Source of the DNA: a bacterium
GTDB lineage: Bacteria > UBA10199 > JACPAL01 > GCA-016699445
DNA: 64,000 bases
NCBI GenBank assembly: GCA_035454885.1
Contig: DATIGE010000014.1
Span: 1-64,000, forward strand
Reading direction: 5' to 3'
In this document: in pieces, positions 25,109-33,691 of the stretch
Numbering within the stretch: position 1 is the first letter of the stretch
Layout: each line of letters begins with the position of its first letter
Made by a program: the position numbers and the translations under genes
The notes under the pieces: model-generated
Databases searched by the model: none
Seen by the model: only the letters and a program-made list of their open reading frames with translations
What the model was told of the DNA's origin: nothing

Positions 25109-26110
25109 ATGCGCATCCTGATCATCGGGGCCGGGGCCGTGGGCGGGTTCTACGGCACCAAGCTCGCGCTCGCGGGCGAGGACGTGACTTTTTTGACGCG
25201 GGGCGCGACGTTCGAGGCGTTGAAGAAGCACGATCTCGTGGTCAAGAGCTTTCGAGGCGATTTCCACGCCCGGGTCCATGTCGTCGATTCCCTCGAAGGC
25301 TACGCCCCTCCCGATCTTCTCGTCTTGGCGGTCAAATCCTACGACACCGACCAGATCATCGGGCAGATCCGTCCCGTCGTGGGCGACGGCACACTCCTCC
25401 TCTCATTTCAGAACGGGGTCGAGAACGAGATCAAGCTCGCGACGGCCTTCGGCCGGGAGAAGGTGTTGGGCTGCGTCTGCTACATCGGCGCGGAGGTCGT
25501 CGAGCCGGGCGTGATCCACCATAGCGCCCGCGGGACGGTGGCGATCGGGGAGATGACCGAGTCCGGGTACCCGCCGCAGGCGGGTGGACGAGGAAATGCC
25601 CGTAGCACGAGAAGCGCGGAGGGCGGGATGGCACCTCAAACCAACCGGCTGGACCAAATCGTGGAAACCTTCCGCAAGGCCCGGATCGAAGTCCACGCCT
25701 CCGGCGACATCCGAAGAGACCTCTGGATCAAGCTCTGCTGGAACACGGCCTTCAACCAGGTCTGCACCGTCGCCCGCGCCACCGTGGGCGTGGTGCTCGA
25801 GTCCGAGGCCATGCACAGGCTCTTAAGGGCGACGATGCGCGAGGTCTTCGCCGTCGCCGCCCGGCACGGCGTGGAGCTCTCGGAGTCCATCATCGACCAG
25901 CACCTGACCCTCTCCAGCGAGGAGCTCCGGTCGGTCAAACCCTCCATGCTCCAAGACTTCGAGCGCGGGCGGAGGCTCGAACACGAGACGTTCTCCGGGT
26001 TCATCGTCCGGGAGGGGGAGAAGTTCGGACTCCCCGTGCCGATCAACACGACGCTTTACGAATTTCTCAATTTCTTGGATCAGATCTCGGCCAGGGAATT
26101 GAATTTGTAG
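25109..26110 (+). CDS. panE: 2-dehydropantoate 2-reductase with an in-frame palindromic insertion
   Basis: A 333-residue NADPH-dependent reductase that makes pantoate for coenzyme A. The N-terminal nucleotide fold is ILIIGAGAVGGFYGTKLA. NGVENE and the C-terminal helical domain with DLWIKLCWNTAFNQVCTVA and SSEELRSVKPSMLQDFERGRRLEHE are diagnostic. Between GEMTE and RLDQIV there are about 28 extra residues (SGYPPQAGGRGNARSTRSAE and on) that typical KPR proteins lack. The DNA there is palindromic (25566-25640). The frame is intact. Confidence 0.9.
   Translation: MRILIIGAGAVGGFYGTKLALAGEDVTFLTRGATFEALKKHDLVVKSFRGDFHARVHVVDSLEGYAPPDLLVLAVKSYDTDQIIGQIRPVVGDGTLLLSFQNGVENEIKLATAFGREKVLGCVCYIGAEVVEPGVIHHSARGTVAIGEMTESGYPPQAGGRGNARSTRSAEGGMAPQTNRLDQIVETFRKARIEVHASGDIRRDLWIKLCWNTAFNQVCTVARATVGVVLESEAMHRLLRATMREVFAVAARHGVELSESIIDQHLTLSSEELRSVKPSMLQDFERGRRLEHETFSGFIVREGEKFGLPVPINTTLYEFLNFLDQISARELNL
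25566..25640 (+). repeat. Palindromic in-frame insertion within panE
   Basis: The segment opens with a perfect hairpin ACCCGCC-GCA-GGCGGGT (25569-25585). GAGG-AAA-TGCC further on can pair with GGCA-CCTC near its end. It encodes about 25 Gly/Arg/Ser-rich residues not expected at this point in 2-dehydropantoate reductases. Its sequence differs from the 73-nt repeats in sbp and the HyfF-like gene, and no second copy is seen in this window. Boundaries are approximate. Confidence 0.5.
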
Positions 26111-26112
26111 GT

Positions 26113-26838
26113 TCAGCGAATCAGGGGGGCAAGCACGACAGGATCGAGCCTCAGCATCTGCCCCGCCGGCAGGAGGGCGACGTCCTCGCCGGGGGCCCCG
26201 CGGTAGACGTTCTTTTCGCGACGGTAGGAGAAGGCCAGAACGAAACGCTTTTCCAGAAGTTCCTCCCAGACCTCCTCGCAGGTGGGACCGGACGGCGCCG
26301 CCGCCCCGACGATCGTCCGGGGAACGTAAGTCGAGAAAATCTTCACGCCGACCTCAAGGGATTTGTAGAACCCGGCGCTGCCCTCGTCGATCACGTTTCC
26401 GGAGGGATCGCGGAACAGGAGCGACATCGCGAGCTCATGGGCCTCCAAGGGCTCCCTCTCCCTCGTCTCGGGGTTTCGAACCTCGACGGTCGCACCCACG
26501 CCCTCGGGTTGCATGGCCATCCGGTCCTTGAGGGAGACGGGGACCAGGATCTCCGCGGCCAGGCACCCCACGCTGCCCGCCGACGAAGCCGTCCACGAGG
26601 GCGTCGCCTCCGCGGTCGCGCCCGGCGGAGGGACGGGGGACGGAGACGGCGCCATCGGAGGCGCGACAGCCGGCTCTTCGGCCGGCGCGGCTTTAAATTC
26701 CTCGGAGGTCGCGTTGAATGAGGACGGGGGCGCCAAGGGCGTCGCGGGCGCGGGACCGACCGATGGGGCCGGGCAACCGCCGCCCCAGATCAGGGCGGCC
26801 CAAAGGCCCGTCAGGATTGAAAGATGGACCTGTCTCAA
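26113..26838 (-). CDS. Putative lipoprotein with proline-rich linker, 241 aa
   Basis: The signal peptide ends in a lipobox-like IWGGGC (Cys22). Next comes an Ala/Pro/Ser linker of about 65 residues, typical of lipoproteins that span from the membrane outward. The C-terminal ~150 residues form a globular domain (GCLAAEILVPVSLKDRM ... EELLEKRFVLAFSYRREKN) that I do not recognise. It lies on the same strand 52 nt downstream of the sigma-54 activator and may belong to that transcription unit. Confidence 0.7.
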   Translation of the reverse strand: MRQVHLSILTGLWAALIWGGGCPAPSVGPAPATPLAPPSSFNATSEEFKAAPAEEPAVAPPMAPSPSPVPPPGATAEATPSWTASSAGSVGCLAAEILVPVSLKDRMAMQPEGVGATVEVRNPETREREPLEAHELAMSLLFRDPSGNVIDEGSAGFYKSLEVGVKIFSTYVPRTIVGAAAPSGPTCEEVWEELLEKRFVLAFSYRREKNVYRGAPGEDVALLPAGQMLRLDPVVLAPLIR

Positions 26839-26890
26839 AATGTCCTCGCGCCTTCCTCTCTTATCGGCCGGGAGGTCGCACGGGTTCCGA

Positions 26891-28624
26891 TTATACGCCC
26901 CCCGGCCTTTTCAATCGATCATAGAGTGTGCGCCTCCCCATCCCGAGCTTCCGCGCCGCCAGCGTCTTGTTCCCCCCCGCCTCGCGGAGCGCCTTCCGGA
27001 TCGTCTGCGCATTGGCGCGCCCGTGGCGTCCGGAGAGCCCGTGCGTCCGCATCTTTTGATAGAGCGTCACGCGCGAGACACCCAGGGCTTCGGCGGCCTG
27101 ACGCTTGTTCCCCTTCGCGTCTTCGAGGGCCTTCATCACGAGCCTCTTCTCCAGGGCCTTGAGGTTCCCCTCCAAACCCTGACCTTCCAGGATCAATCCC
27201 TTTTCCTGGGGAAGGGAAAGAATCTCCGGCGAGAGGAGTCCCGCGGTCACGTGCCCCTTGCCCAGGGCGAGACACCGGGTGAGCTCGTTTTGAAGCTCGC
27301 GGACGTTGCCCGGCCAATCGTAGTCACAGAGGAGCTTGAGCGCGCCGTCGTCGATGGAGACGAACTCGGGCGGAAGACCGAGGGCATTGTTTTTGAGAAA
27401 GTGCCGGACCAGGTCGGGGATGTCCTCGCGCCTCTCTCGGAGCGGCGGGAGGTTCATGCGGACGACGACGAGACGGTAGTAGAGGTCTTCCCGAAAACCC
27501 CCCTCGCGGACCATTTTTTGCAGATCCTTGTTGCTCGCGCAGACGACGCGCACGCCCACCTTGCGGGACTTGCTCGAACCCACCGGACGGATCTCTCCCT
27601 CTTGCAGGACGCGCAGGAGCTTGGCCTGCATCGCGGGGGTCGTTTCCCCGATTTCATCCAGAAAGACCGTCCCGCCGTCCGCCTCCTCGAAGAGGCCCCG
27701 CCGGTCGCGGTCGGCGCCGGTAAAGGCCCCGCGCACGTGCCCGAAGAGCTCGCTGTCCAGCAGCTGCTCGGAGAAGGCGGCGCAGTTGATCGCCAGAAAG
27801 GGTTTCTCCCGCCGCCTCGAATTCCGGTGGATGGCGCGCGCCACGAGTTCCTTGCCCGTTCCCGACTCGCCGTAAATGGAGACCGACGGCTCCGCGTCCT
27901 TGAGTCTTAAGATGGTTTTTTGGATCTCCCGGATCGCCTTCGAGTGCCCGATCATCCCTTCGAAACCCTTCGAGAAGGCGGCCGCCCCGGGCGCCGCGCC
28001 GAAACCTTCCAAGGTCTGCCGCGCCTGATCCCTCTCCCCTTCCGTGGCCGCCAGCCGGTCTTGGAGGGCCTCGTTTGCGACCGCCAACTGCCGCTGCAAC
28101 GCCTCCAACTCCCGCGCGTGGCGTTCGGAGGTCTCCAACGAATCGATCGCGGCCAGCGCGAGCGCGGCCTGGTCCGCAAAGAGCGTGACGAGCCGGACTT
28201 GATGTTCCTGAAAGGCCCCCTCGGTGAAACGGTTGTCGAGATACAGGGCGCCCAAAGGGACGCCCGCCTTGAGGATCGGCACGCAGAGGATGGAGCGGAG
28301 CTTCATCTTCATGACGCTCTCGGCGGCCTTGAGGCGTGCGTCCTCGGCCGCCTCCATCGAGAGCAGCGGCTCGCCCGTCTCCATCACCCGCTTCAAGACG
28401 GTCACGCTGAACTTCTCGTGGGCCTTCTTGAGGTCCTCGCGGTCGAAGCTCCGCGCGGCGGCGATCTCGAAACCGCCGGCCCGGTCCTGAAAAACGACGA
28501 AACCGCGCTCGGCCCCGGAGAGCCGGATCGCCTCGTCGAGCGTGAAATCGAGCATCTTTTGCTTTTGGCCCAGGGCGACCAGGGCCTTGTTGGTTTCGAG
28601 AAGCTTTAGGAGATCGTCGTTCAT
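26891..28624 (-). CDS. GAF-domain sigma-54-dependent activator with two Fis-type HTH domains
   Basis: A 577-residue enhancer-binding protein. Order: GAF sensor (about 20-165), coiled-coil linker (~165-220), AAA+ core with Walker A GESGTGKE, the sigma-54 contact loop GAFTGA, and Walker B GGTVFLDEIGE. Then come two Fis-type helix-turn-helix units: GNKRQAAEALGVSRVTLYQKM and, about 35 residues on, GNKTLAARKLGMGRRTLYDRL. There is no receiver domain, so the signal must enter through GAF or the kinase encoded 1 nt upstream. Two -24/-12 promoters lie nearby. The doubled HTH is unusual. Confidence 0.93.
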   Translation of the reverse strand: MNDDLLKLLETNKALVALGQKQKMLDFTLDEAIRLSGAERGFVVFQDRAGGFEIAAARSFDREDLKKAHEKFSVTVLKRVMETGEPLLSMEAAEDARLKAAESVMKMKLRSILCVPILKAGVPLGALYLDNRFTEGAFQEHQVRLVTLFADQAALALAAIDSLETSERHARELEALQRQLAVANEALQDRLAATEGERDQARQTLEGFGAAPGAAAFSKGFEGMIGHSKAIREIQKTILRLKDAEPSVSIYGESGTGKELVARAIHRNSRRREKPFLAINCAAFSEQLLDSELFGHVRGAFTGADRDRRGLFEEADGGTVFLDEIGETTPAMQAKLLRVLQEGEIRPVGSSKSRKVGVRVVCASNKDLQKMVREGGFREDLYYRLVVVRMNLPPLRERREDIPDLVRHFLKNNALGLPPEFVSIDDGALKLLCDYDWPGNVRELQNELTRCLALGKGHVTAGLLSPEILSLPQEKGLILEGQGLEGNLKALEKRLVMKALEDAKGNKRQAAEALGVSRVTLYQKMRTHGLSGRHGRANAQTIRKALREAGGNKTLAARKLGMGRRTLYDRLKRPGGV

Positions 28625-28625
28625 C

Positions 28626-31454
28626 TCAACCTCCCGCCATTCGTTCGAGAATTTTTTCGCGTTTACGGTCCCTCAAAAAGGCCTCGCGGGCCGCGTCCGG
28701 CATCCGGAGCGTGAGCGTATCGACGGCCTCCAGCGCCCGCTCGTAGCAGGCGCGGGCCTCCGTCGGGCACCCGCGCGCCTTGAGGAACTCCCCGCACTCG
28801 AACTCGCATTCCCAGCCCATCTGAAGGTTCTTTCCGTGCGAGAAGTGCCGGCAGGCGGCCTCGAGGGACTTCCACGCCTCTTCGTCGTTCTTCCGGTCGT
28901 GCGCCAGGACCTTCCCCAGGATGAGCCCCGCCTGCTTTTCCAGGTCCTCCGCGCGCGACCGGTGGGCGAGCGCCATCGCCTCGCGGGCATCAGCCTCCGC
29001 CTCGGACCACCCCCCCTTTGCTTCCCGAAAATAGGCCCGGTGAATGAGCGCCACGACCCTTTCAAAAGTCTGACCGGCCGCCTCGAGGACGAAGACCGCC
29101 TCCGAAAGCCTCTCCCCCTGCCGCCCGACGGCCCCCCGCTCGCCGTCGACCATCGCGAGCAGAAGGAGGGCCCGGCCCTGCGTCGGGAGATACCGGCGCG
29201 GCACCGAGAACCTTAAGGCCTCGCGGGCGAACGCCTCCGCCTGAAGGAGCCTCCCCTGATAAAAGGACAGGTTCGCGAGGTTCAGATACGCCTGTGCCGT
29301 GACGGAGTCGTGGCGCGTCCTCTTCAAGTGTTCGAGGCACTTTTGATAAAAGGTTTCGGCCGCGGGCCACTGGGCGGCGTCGAAGTTCAAATTCCCGAGA
29401 TTGAGGAGGGCGGCGCCCGCCAGGAGGTCCCTCGACACGGCCTCGTGCGCCGACGCGAGGGCGTGCCCGTAGAACCCCTCCGCGCCGCGGAAGTCGCCCA
29501 TCCTCTGCGCGAGGATGCCCAGGTGAAGAAGCGCCCGTGAGAGGACGTCAAAATCCCTTTCGGCCGAGGCCAGCGCGACCGCCCGGGTGAGTTGCTCCCG
29601 GTCCTCGGGGCTCCGTCCCTCGAAGAGGGCTGCCTTGCCGAGGGTCTCCAGGGCCGAGGCCTGCCCGCGCGCCGCCAGTCCCGAAATAAAGTCGGACGTG
29701 AGCAAGGCGCGAACCTCGGCGTACCGTCCCGCCCCCGCCAAGAGACGGGCCTTGGCCAGGGCCAAGCTCGGGGGAATTTCGCCGCCGTAGTGCCTTTCGA
29801 AGACGTCGAGCCCGTCTTCGTAGCGCCCCTCCTCGTCCAGCGTCCGAAAAAAGGCGTCCGGATCGGCCGGCGGGACCTCCGCTTCCCCGCCCTCCTCTTG
29901 CACGGAACGGTAGAGGATGCGGCCGCCGGAGAAAAATCTTTCCAGCCGCCTCGCCTGAAGGGCGTCGGCGACGGCCTCCTCCACCTCCGCGACCGACCAT
30001 CCCGTCCAGACTGCGAGCGTCTCCGCGTCCAGTGACACCTGGGCCTTCCCCAAGAAGGCGAAAAGCCTCTCGGACGGATCGTTGAGGGAGGTGGAGGGCC
30101 CCTCTCCCGCCGAAATCCTCCAGCCCAGGCCGTCGCGGACGATCTTTCCGCGGTTCACGAGGCTTCGTCCCTGCCGGACCAGTTTCCCGGGGCTTCCGCC
30201 GGCCGCCTCGCTCCAGGCATTGACGAGTGATGGGGGAATCCCGGGCAGGATTTTTTTCAACACCCTTTCGAGGGACGCGGGCTTCAGAGGCGTCAAGGCG
30301 ACGACATTCCCTTCCAGCGGGGCGTCACGGACGAAGAGAACGACCCGGGCTTGCAACCCCGGGGGCAAGGACAGGCGCCATGCCGCGACGGGACCGGCGT
30401 CCGCGTCGTCGATCAACAGGAACGTCTCCGGCGGGACAGCCGACGGCTCGGGCGCTTCCAGGACGATCCTGTCTCCGCGCAGGAAGAGCACGTCTTTCCG
30501 GAGCGACCAGAGCTCGCGCTCAAGCCAGCGCGCCAGGAACGTCTTGCCCGAACCCTCCTCTCCCCGGACGGTCCACGTCCCGGGTCCGTCCAAAATCCCA
30601 TCGAGCAAATCGCGGGCCTCCCGTTCCCTCAAAATCAGTCCGGCGTCCTCAAAGAGCGGAATCGGGACCGCACGGGCCGTCGGAGACGTTCCGCCCAGGG
30701 CCCCTCGAAGCCCCTCCAACGCGGCACGCGGCGTCTCCCAACGCTTTTGGGGATCGCGGTCGAGAAGCCTTTGGACGAACGGCGAAAGCTCCCCCGTCAC
30801 GGGCCGCGGATTCCCCTCCATCTGCCGGTTGAGGATGGCGACGGGGTCGTCGCCCTCGAAGGGCGGCCGGCCGGTCAGGGCTTCCGAGAGCAGGACTCCG
30901 ACGGAGTAGAGATCGCTCCGCGTGTCGATCCCGCGCCGGAGGGCGAATTCCGGGGCCGTGTAGGGAGGCGTGCCGAGCGCCTCGCCCGCGGGCGACCTCC
31001 CCATCACGGAGGCAAGCCCAAAGTCGATTAGCTTCACCTCGCGGCCGCGGGAGGGCGATTCGCGGACGAGGATGTTCTGGGGTTTGAGGTCCAGGTGGAC
31101 GACGTTCCGGAAGTACAGATAGTCCAGGGCCTCCAAGACCTGAAGAAAGAGCCAGACGATTTGATGGACGTCCAGGCCTCGGATCGCTTGGATCAAATTC
31201 TGGCCCTCGACGAATTCGCTCGCCAGGTAAGGCCGGCCGTCCTCCTCTCCAAAATCCTCGACGGAGGCGATGAAGGGATGCGCGAGCCCCGCCAGGGTTT
31301 GAAATTCGCGGTCGATGAGATCGGGGCGTTCTCGGGCCCACTCCGGAAAGAAGAGCTTTTGGGCGACCGGTCTCCCGCCGCGATGGAGATCCTTGCAAAG
31401 AAAGGTCTCCGCGGTCGCGCCCCGGCCCAACGGTCTCACCCGCTCATAGCGCAT
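28626..31454 (-). CDS. Ser/Thr protein kinase fused to P-loop ATPase and TPR-rich domain
   Basis: About 942 residues. The kinase (about 1-260) shows the glycine loop PLGRGATAETFL, VAQK at the ATP-lysine site, catalytic HLDLKPQN, IDFG and the APE loop TPPYTAPEFA. Next is an ATPase region with P-loop RGEEGSGKT and IDDAD as candidate Walker B, followed by a long alpha-helical TPR section (about 520-930), including LLNLGNLNFDAAQWPAAETFYQKCLEHLK. The plan recalls MalT/PknK-type signalling ATPases. It abuts the activator gene (1-nt gap), so the two probably act together. ATG 31454 is preferred over the adjacent TTG. Confidence 0.9.
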   Translation of the reverse strand: MRYERVRPLGRGATAETFLCKDLHRGGRPVAQKLFFPEWARERPDLIDREFQTLAGLAHPFIASVEDFGEEDGRPYLASEFVEGQNLIQAIRGLDVHQIVWLFLQVLEALDYLYFRNVVHLDLKPQNILVRESPSRGREVKLIDFGLASVMGRSPAGEALGTPPYTAPEFALRRGIDTRSDLYSVGVLLSEALTGRPPFEGDDPVAILNRQMEGNPRPVTGELSPFVQRLLDRDPQKRWETPRAALEGLRGALGGTSPTARAVPIPLFEDAGLILREREARDLLDGILDGPGTWTVRGEEGSGKTFLARWLERELWSLRKDVLFLRGDRIVLEAPEPSAVPPETFLLIDDADAGPVAAWRLSLPPGLQARVVLFVRDAPLEGNVVALTPLKPASLERVLKKILPGIPPSLVNAWSEAAGGSPGKLVRQGRSLVNRGKIVRDGLGWRISAGEGPSTSLNDPSERLFAFLGKAQVSLDAETLAVWTGWSVAEVEEAVADALQARRLERFFSGGRILYRSVQEEGGEAEVPPADPDAFFRTLDEEGRYEDGLDVFERHYGGEIPPSLALAKARLLAGAGRYAEVRALLTSDFISGLAARGQASALETLGKAALFEGRSPEDREQLTRAVALASAERDFDVLSRALLHLGILAQRMGDFRGAEGFYGHALASAHEAVSRDLLAGAALLNLGNLNFDAAQWPAAETFYQKCLEHLKRTRHDSVTAQAYLNLANLSFYQGRLLQAEAFAREALRFSVPRRYLPTQGRALLLLAMVDGERGAVGRQGERLSEAVFVLEAAGQTFERVVALIHRAYFREAKGGWSEAEADAREAMALAHRSRAEDLEKQAGLILGKVLAHDRKNDEEAWKSLEAACRHFSHGKNLQMGWECEFECGEFLKARGCPTEARACYERALEAVDTLTLRMPDAAREAFLRDRKREKILERMAGG

Positions 31455-31587
31455 CAACAGATTATCTCACACTTCCGCACAAAAAGGGGGCGACTCATTT
31501 TTAACATTAATTCAAATAGATAGGTCATATTGTTCTATTTTTTACCTTTCCGCAGATCGTTCGTCCGGCCGGTGTGCGGGGCCTGTC

Positions 31588-31603
31588 TGGCACCGGGCTT
31601 GCT
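31588..31603 (+). promoter_or_regulatory. Sigma-54 (-24/-12) promoter for the 68-residue protein gene
   Basis: TGGCAC-CGGGC-TTGCT matches the sigma-54 consensus TGGCACN5TTGCW at every defined position, with GG and GC correctly 12 bp apart. Transcription would start near 31614, followed by AGGAGGT and the ATG at 31630. The activator gene for this sigma factor lies less than 3 kb away on the other strand. Confidence 0.8.
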
Positions 31604-31629
31604 CTAAGCCCCTTCCACAGGAGGTCATT

Positions 31630-31836
31630 ATGACCATGGTTTCCATTAAGAAGGACCCAAGCGCTCCGCAAAACCCGGGCGCCGAGTTCGATCCCACCAA
31701 CACGTCCGTCGTGCAGTTATCGGAGAACACCCGTCCCTCCGATCTCCCGGCGACCAACCGGCCCGAAGACCGCTACGCGGAGGGCGGCAGCTCCTCGCTT
31801 TTGGCGATCACCGGCGGGCTGAAATACCGCCAGTAG
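31630..31836 (+). CDS. Small disordered protein under a sigma-54 promoter, 68 aa
   Basis: A 68-residue protein with no signal peptide, no Cys and no hydrophobic core until a short C-terminal SSSLLAITGGLKYRQ. It is rich in Pro, Ser, Thr, Asn and acidic residues, hence likely disordered, with many potential phosphorylation sites. A strong ribosome site (AGGAGGT) and a perfect sigma-54 promoter argue that it is a real, inducible gene. I recognise no family. It is divergent from the kinase-activator operon, whose products are its probable regulators. Confidence 0.75.
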   Translation: MTMVSIKKDPSAPQNPGAEFDPTNTSVVQLSENTRPSDLPATNRPEDRYAEGGSSSLLAITGGLKYRQ

Positions 31837-31886
31837 CCCCACATCGCGATTGTCTCCCGGGGGCCTTCCGCATACATACGTCAGGA

Positions 31887-32399
31887 GTGAACGACGATTC
31901 CTTCATGCGGGAGGCCCTCCGGGAGGCCGCGAAGGCGGCCAAGAAGAAGGAGGCCCCCATCGGGGCGGTCGCCGTGAAGGACGGCCGGATCCTTGCCCGC
32001 GCCCACAACCTGCGCGAATCCAAGAACGACCCCCTCGGCCACGCGGAGCTTTATCTCTTGAGCAAATTGTCGCGGAAGTTGAAGGGCTGGCGGATGATCG
32101 GCGTCACCGTCTACGTGACCCTCGAGCCGTGTCTCATGTGCATGGGGGCCCTGATCCAGGCGCGCGTGCCGCGTCTCGTCTTCGGCGCGATGGACCCGAA
32201 GGCGGGCGCCTGCGGATCACTCTATGACCTTTCGAAGGATGCGCGGCTCAATCACCGGATCGCGGTCGTCTCGGGCGTCTTGGGCAAGGAATGCGGAGAC
32301 GTGCTGACGAAATTCTTCAAGGCCCTTCGGCTCGGTCCTCGCGATGCCGGCGGCGCTTCTCCTCGAACCGCTCGAACGTCTCGATCTGCCCGGGCTTGA
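31887..32399 (+). CDS. tadA: tRNA-specific adenosine deaminase TadA
   Basis: A 170-residue zinc deaminase that converts A34 to inosine in tRNA-Arg(ACG). The zinc and catalytic residues are in GHAELYLL (HAE) and PCLMCMGA (PCxxC). The start is a GTG (31887) with AGGA directly abutting it; an in-frame ATG at 31905 is the alternative. The last ~25 residues are low-complexity and come from reading into the convergent Spy-like gene (83-nt overlap). Confidence 0.9.
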   Translation: MNDDSFMREALREAAKAAKKKEAPIGAVAVKDGRILARAHNLRESKNDPLGHAELYLLSKLSRKLKGWRMIGVTVYVTLEPCLMCMGALIQARVPRLVFGAMDPKAGACGSLYDLSKDARLNHRIAVVSGVLGKECGDVLTKFFKALRLGPRDAGGASPRTARTSRSARA

Positions 32400-32691
32400 G
32401 CAGGCCGCGGATCTGCGCGCGCGTCGTCTCCCGGATCGCCTCCATGCGGGGCTTGAGCTCGTCGCGGAGTGACTTGATCTGCTCCCTCTGGCCGCGCAGA
32501 AGCTCTCCGACCGCGCCCCTCTGCTCGGGCGTCAAATCGAGCTCGCGCGTAAAGAGCTTGAGAATCCTCTCCTCCCGCCTTTCCGACCGGTCCCACCGGC
32601 CGTAGCGCCCTCCCGCGTACCAGGCCCCCCACCCGGCGCCCGCCAGGAGGCCGGCCAAGAACCCGACCAGCAAGGTTTTCCAGGACATCAT
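32317..32691 (-). CDS. Spy/CpxP-like periplasmic protein with N-terminal membrane anchor
   Basis: A 124-residue protein. The N-terminal hydrophobic segment TLLVGFLAGLLAGAGWGAWYAGG anchors or exports it. It is followed by a highly charged helical domain with LDLTPEQRGAVGELLRGQREQIKSL, the LTPEQ pattern of Spy/CpxP/ZraP sensors and chaperones. It is the last gene of the ECF sigma operon and overlaps the anti-sigma stop (two ATGs at the junction). It probably senses or buffers envelope stress. Confidence 0.8.
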   Translation of the reverse strand: MMSWKTLLVGFLAGLLAGAGWGAWYAGGRYGRWDRSERREERILKLFTRELDLTPEQRGAVGELLRGQREQIKSLRDELKPRMEAIRETTRAQIRGLLKPGQIETFERFEEKRRRHREDRAEGP

Positions 32692-33140
32692 AGATCCTCC
32701 AGCACGAAGGCGAGCACCTCGTCTTCAGACGGGGTGCCGGACGCCGTCGCCCATTCGTAAAAGCCGCCTTCGTCACCCGCGGCAAGCAGGTCTTGAGTCG
32801 TTGTTGCGGGAGAACTCATGAAATAGAGGCCCGCCGCGAGGGCGAGTACGGCGGCCAGGAGGGAGGCGGGCAGCCACTTCGGGAAACCCGGAGTCCTCGG
32901 CGTCCCCTCCGCCTCGACCCGCGACAGGATCCGCGTCACAAAGCGCTCTCCTTCCGGAACCGTCATGGGACTCTGCAGGAGACGCCGCGCCCGGCGGAAG
33001 GATTCCAGAGACGTTCGACAATCGCCGCAAGACTTGAGGTGGAGTTCGATCCCCCGGCGCTCGTCCTCTCCGGTTTCCGGATCATCGAGCAGATAGACTT
33101 GGAGATGTTCGTCTTGGCGACTTTCATCTGGGCGGCTCAT
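32688..33140 (-). CDS. Zinc-finger anti-sigma factor
   Basis: A 150-residue protein with an N-terminal anti-sigma domain containing HLKSCGDCRTSLESFRRA (the HxxxCxxC zinc motif). A single membrane segment follows (WLPASLLAAVLALAAGLYFM, about 88-107), then a short periplasmic tail. It overlaps the sigma gene's stop by 4 nt, the classic arrangement for an ECF sigma and its membrane-bound inhibitor. Release is probably by regulated proteolysis or zinc loss. Confidence 0.9.
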   Translation of the reverse strand: MSRPDESRQDEHLQVYLLDDPETGEDERRGIELHLKSCGDCRTSLESFRRARRLLQSPMTVPEGERFVTRILSRVEAEGTPRTPGFPKWLPASLLAAVLALAAGLYFMSSPATTTQDLLAAGDEGGFYEWATASGTPSEDEVLAFVLEDL

Positions 33141-33682
33141 GACCCCTCCTTCAATCGTTTCTCCCAGGTCCGGGCCAGGGCCTGCCGCGCCCGCGCGAGC
33201 TTGGAGCGCACCGCCTCGACGGTTTTGTCCAACACGCGAGCGATCTCCGCGTACGAAAGCCCCTCGATCTCCCGCAAGACCAGAATCGCTCGGTCGTCCT
33301 CCGGCAACGCCTCGAGCAACTCACGAACCGCGATCCGCGACTCCGCCTCGGCGGCATCCGCCGACGACGCGTAGGCCTCGTAATCGGCCTCCTTGAGGCC
33401 CTGTGTTCCCGACGGCTCCGAGAATATTTTCCTAAATCGCGCCCGGCTGCGGAGACGGTCGATGCAGTGCCGGACGGCGATCCGGTAAAGCCACGTCGCC
33501 CTGGAACTCTCTCCGCGGAACGTGCCCCACGCCCGGTACGCCTTCACGAAGACCTCCTGCGCCGCGTCTTGGACGTCCGCGGCCTCCGCCGCGTCGGAGA
33601 GCATCCCGGCGCAGAGCCGGAGCATGCGCTCCTGCTGGCCGCGGACGAACGCCTCGAATTCGTCTCGATCCGGGATCGCCAC
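33137..33682 (-). CDS. ECF (RpoE-type) RNA polymerase sigma factor
   Basis: A 181-residue ECF sigma factor. Region 2 contains DAAQEVFVKAYRAWGTFRGESSRATWLYRIAVRHCIDRLR; region 4 contains LPEDDRAILVLREIEGLSYAEIARVLDKTVEAVRSKLARAR. No extra C-terminal domain is present. The flanking Spy-like genes and anti-sigma gene identify it as an envelope-stress regulator, probably autoregulating the four-gene operon 34021-32317. Confidence 0.93.
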   Translation of the reverse strand: MAIPDRDEFEAFVRGQQERMLRLCAGMLSDAAEAADVQDAAQEVFVKAYRAWGTFRGESSRATWLYRIAVRHCIDRLRSRARFRKIFSEPSGTQGLKEADYEAYASSADAAEAESRIAVRELLEALPEDDRAILVLREIEGLSYAEIARVLDKTVEAVRSKLARARQALARTWEKRLKEGS

Positions 33683-33691
33683 GACGCGAGT

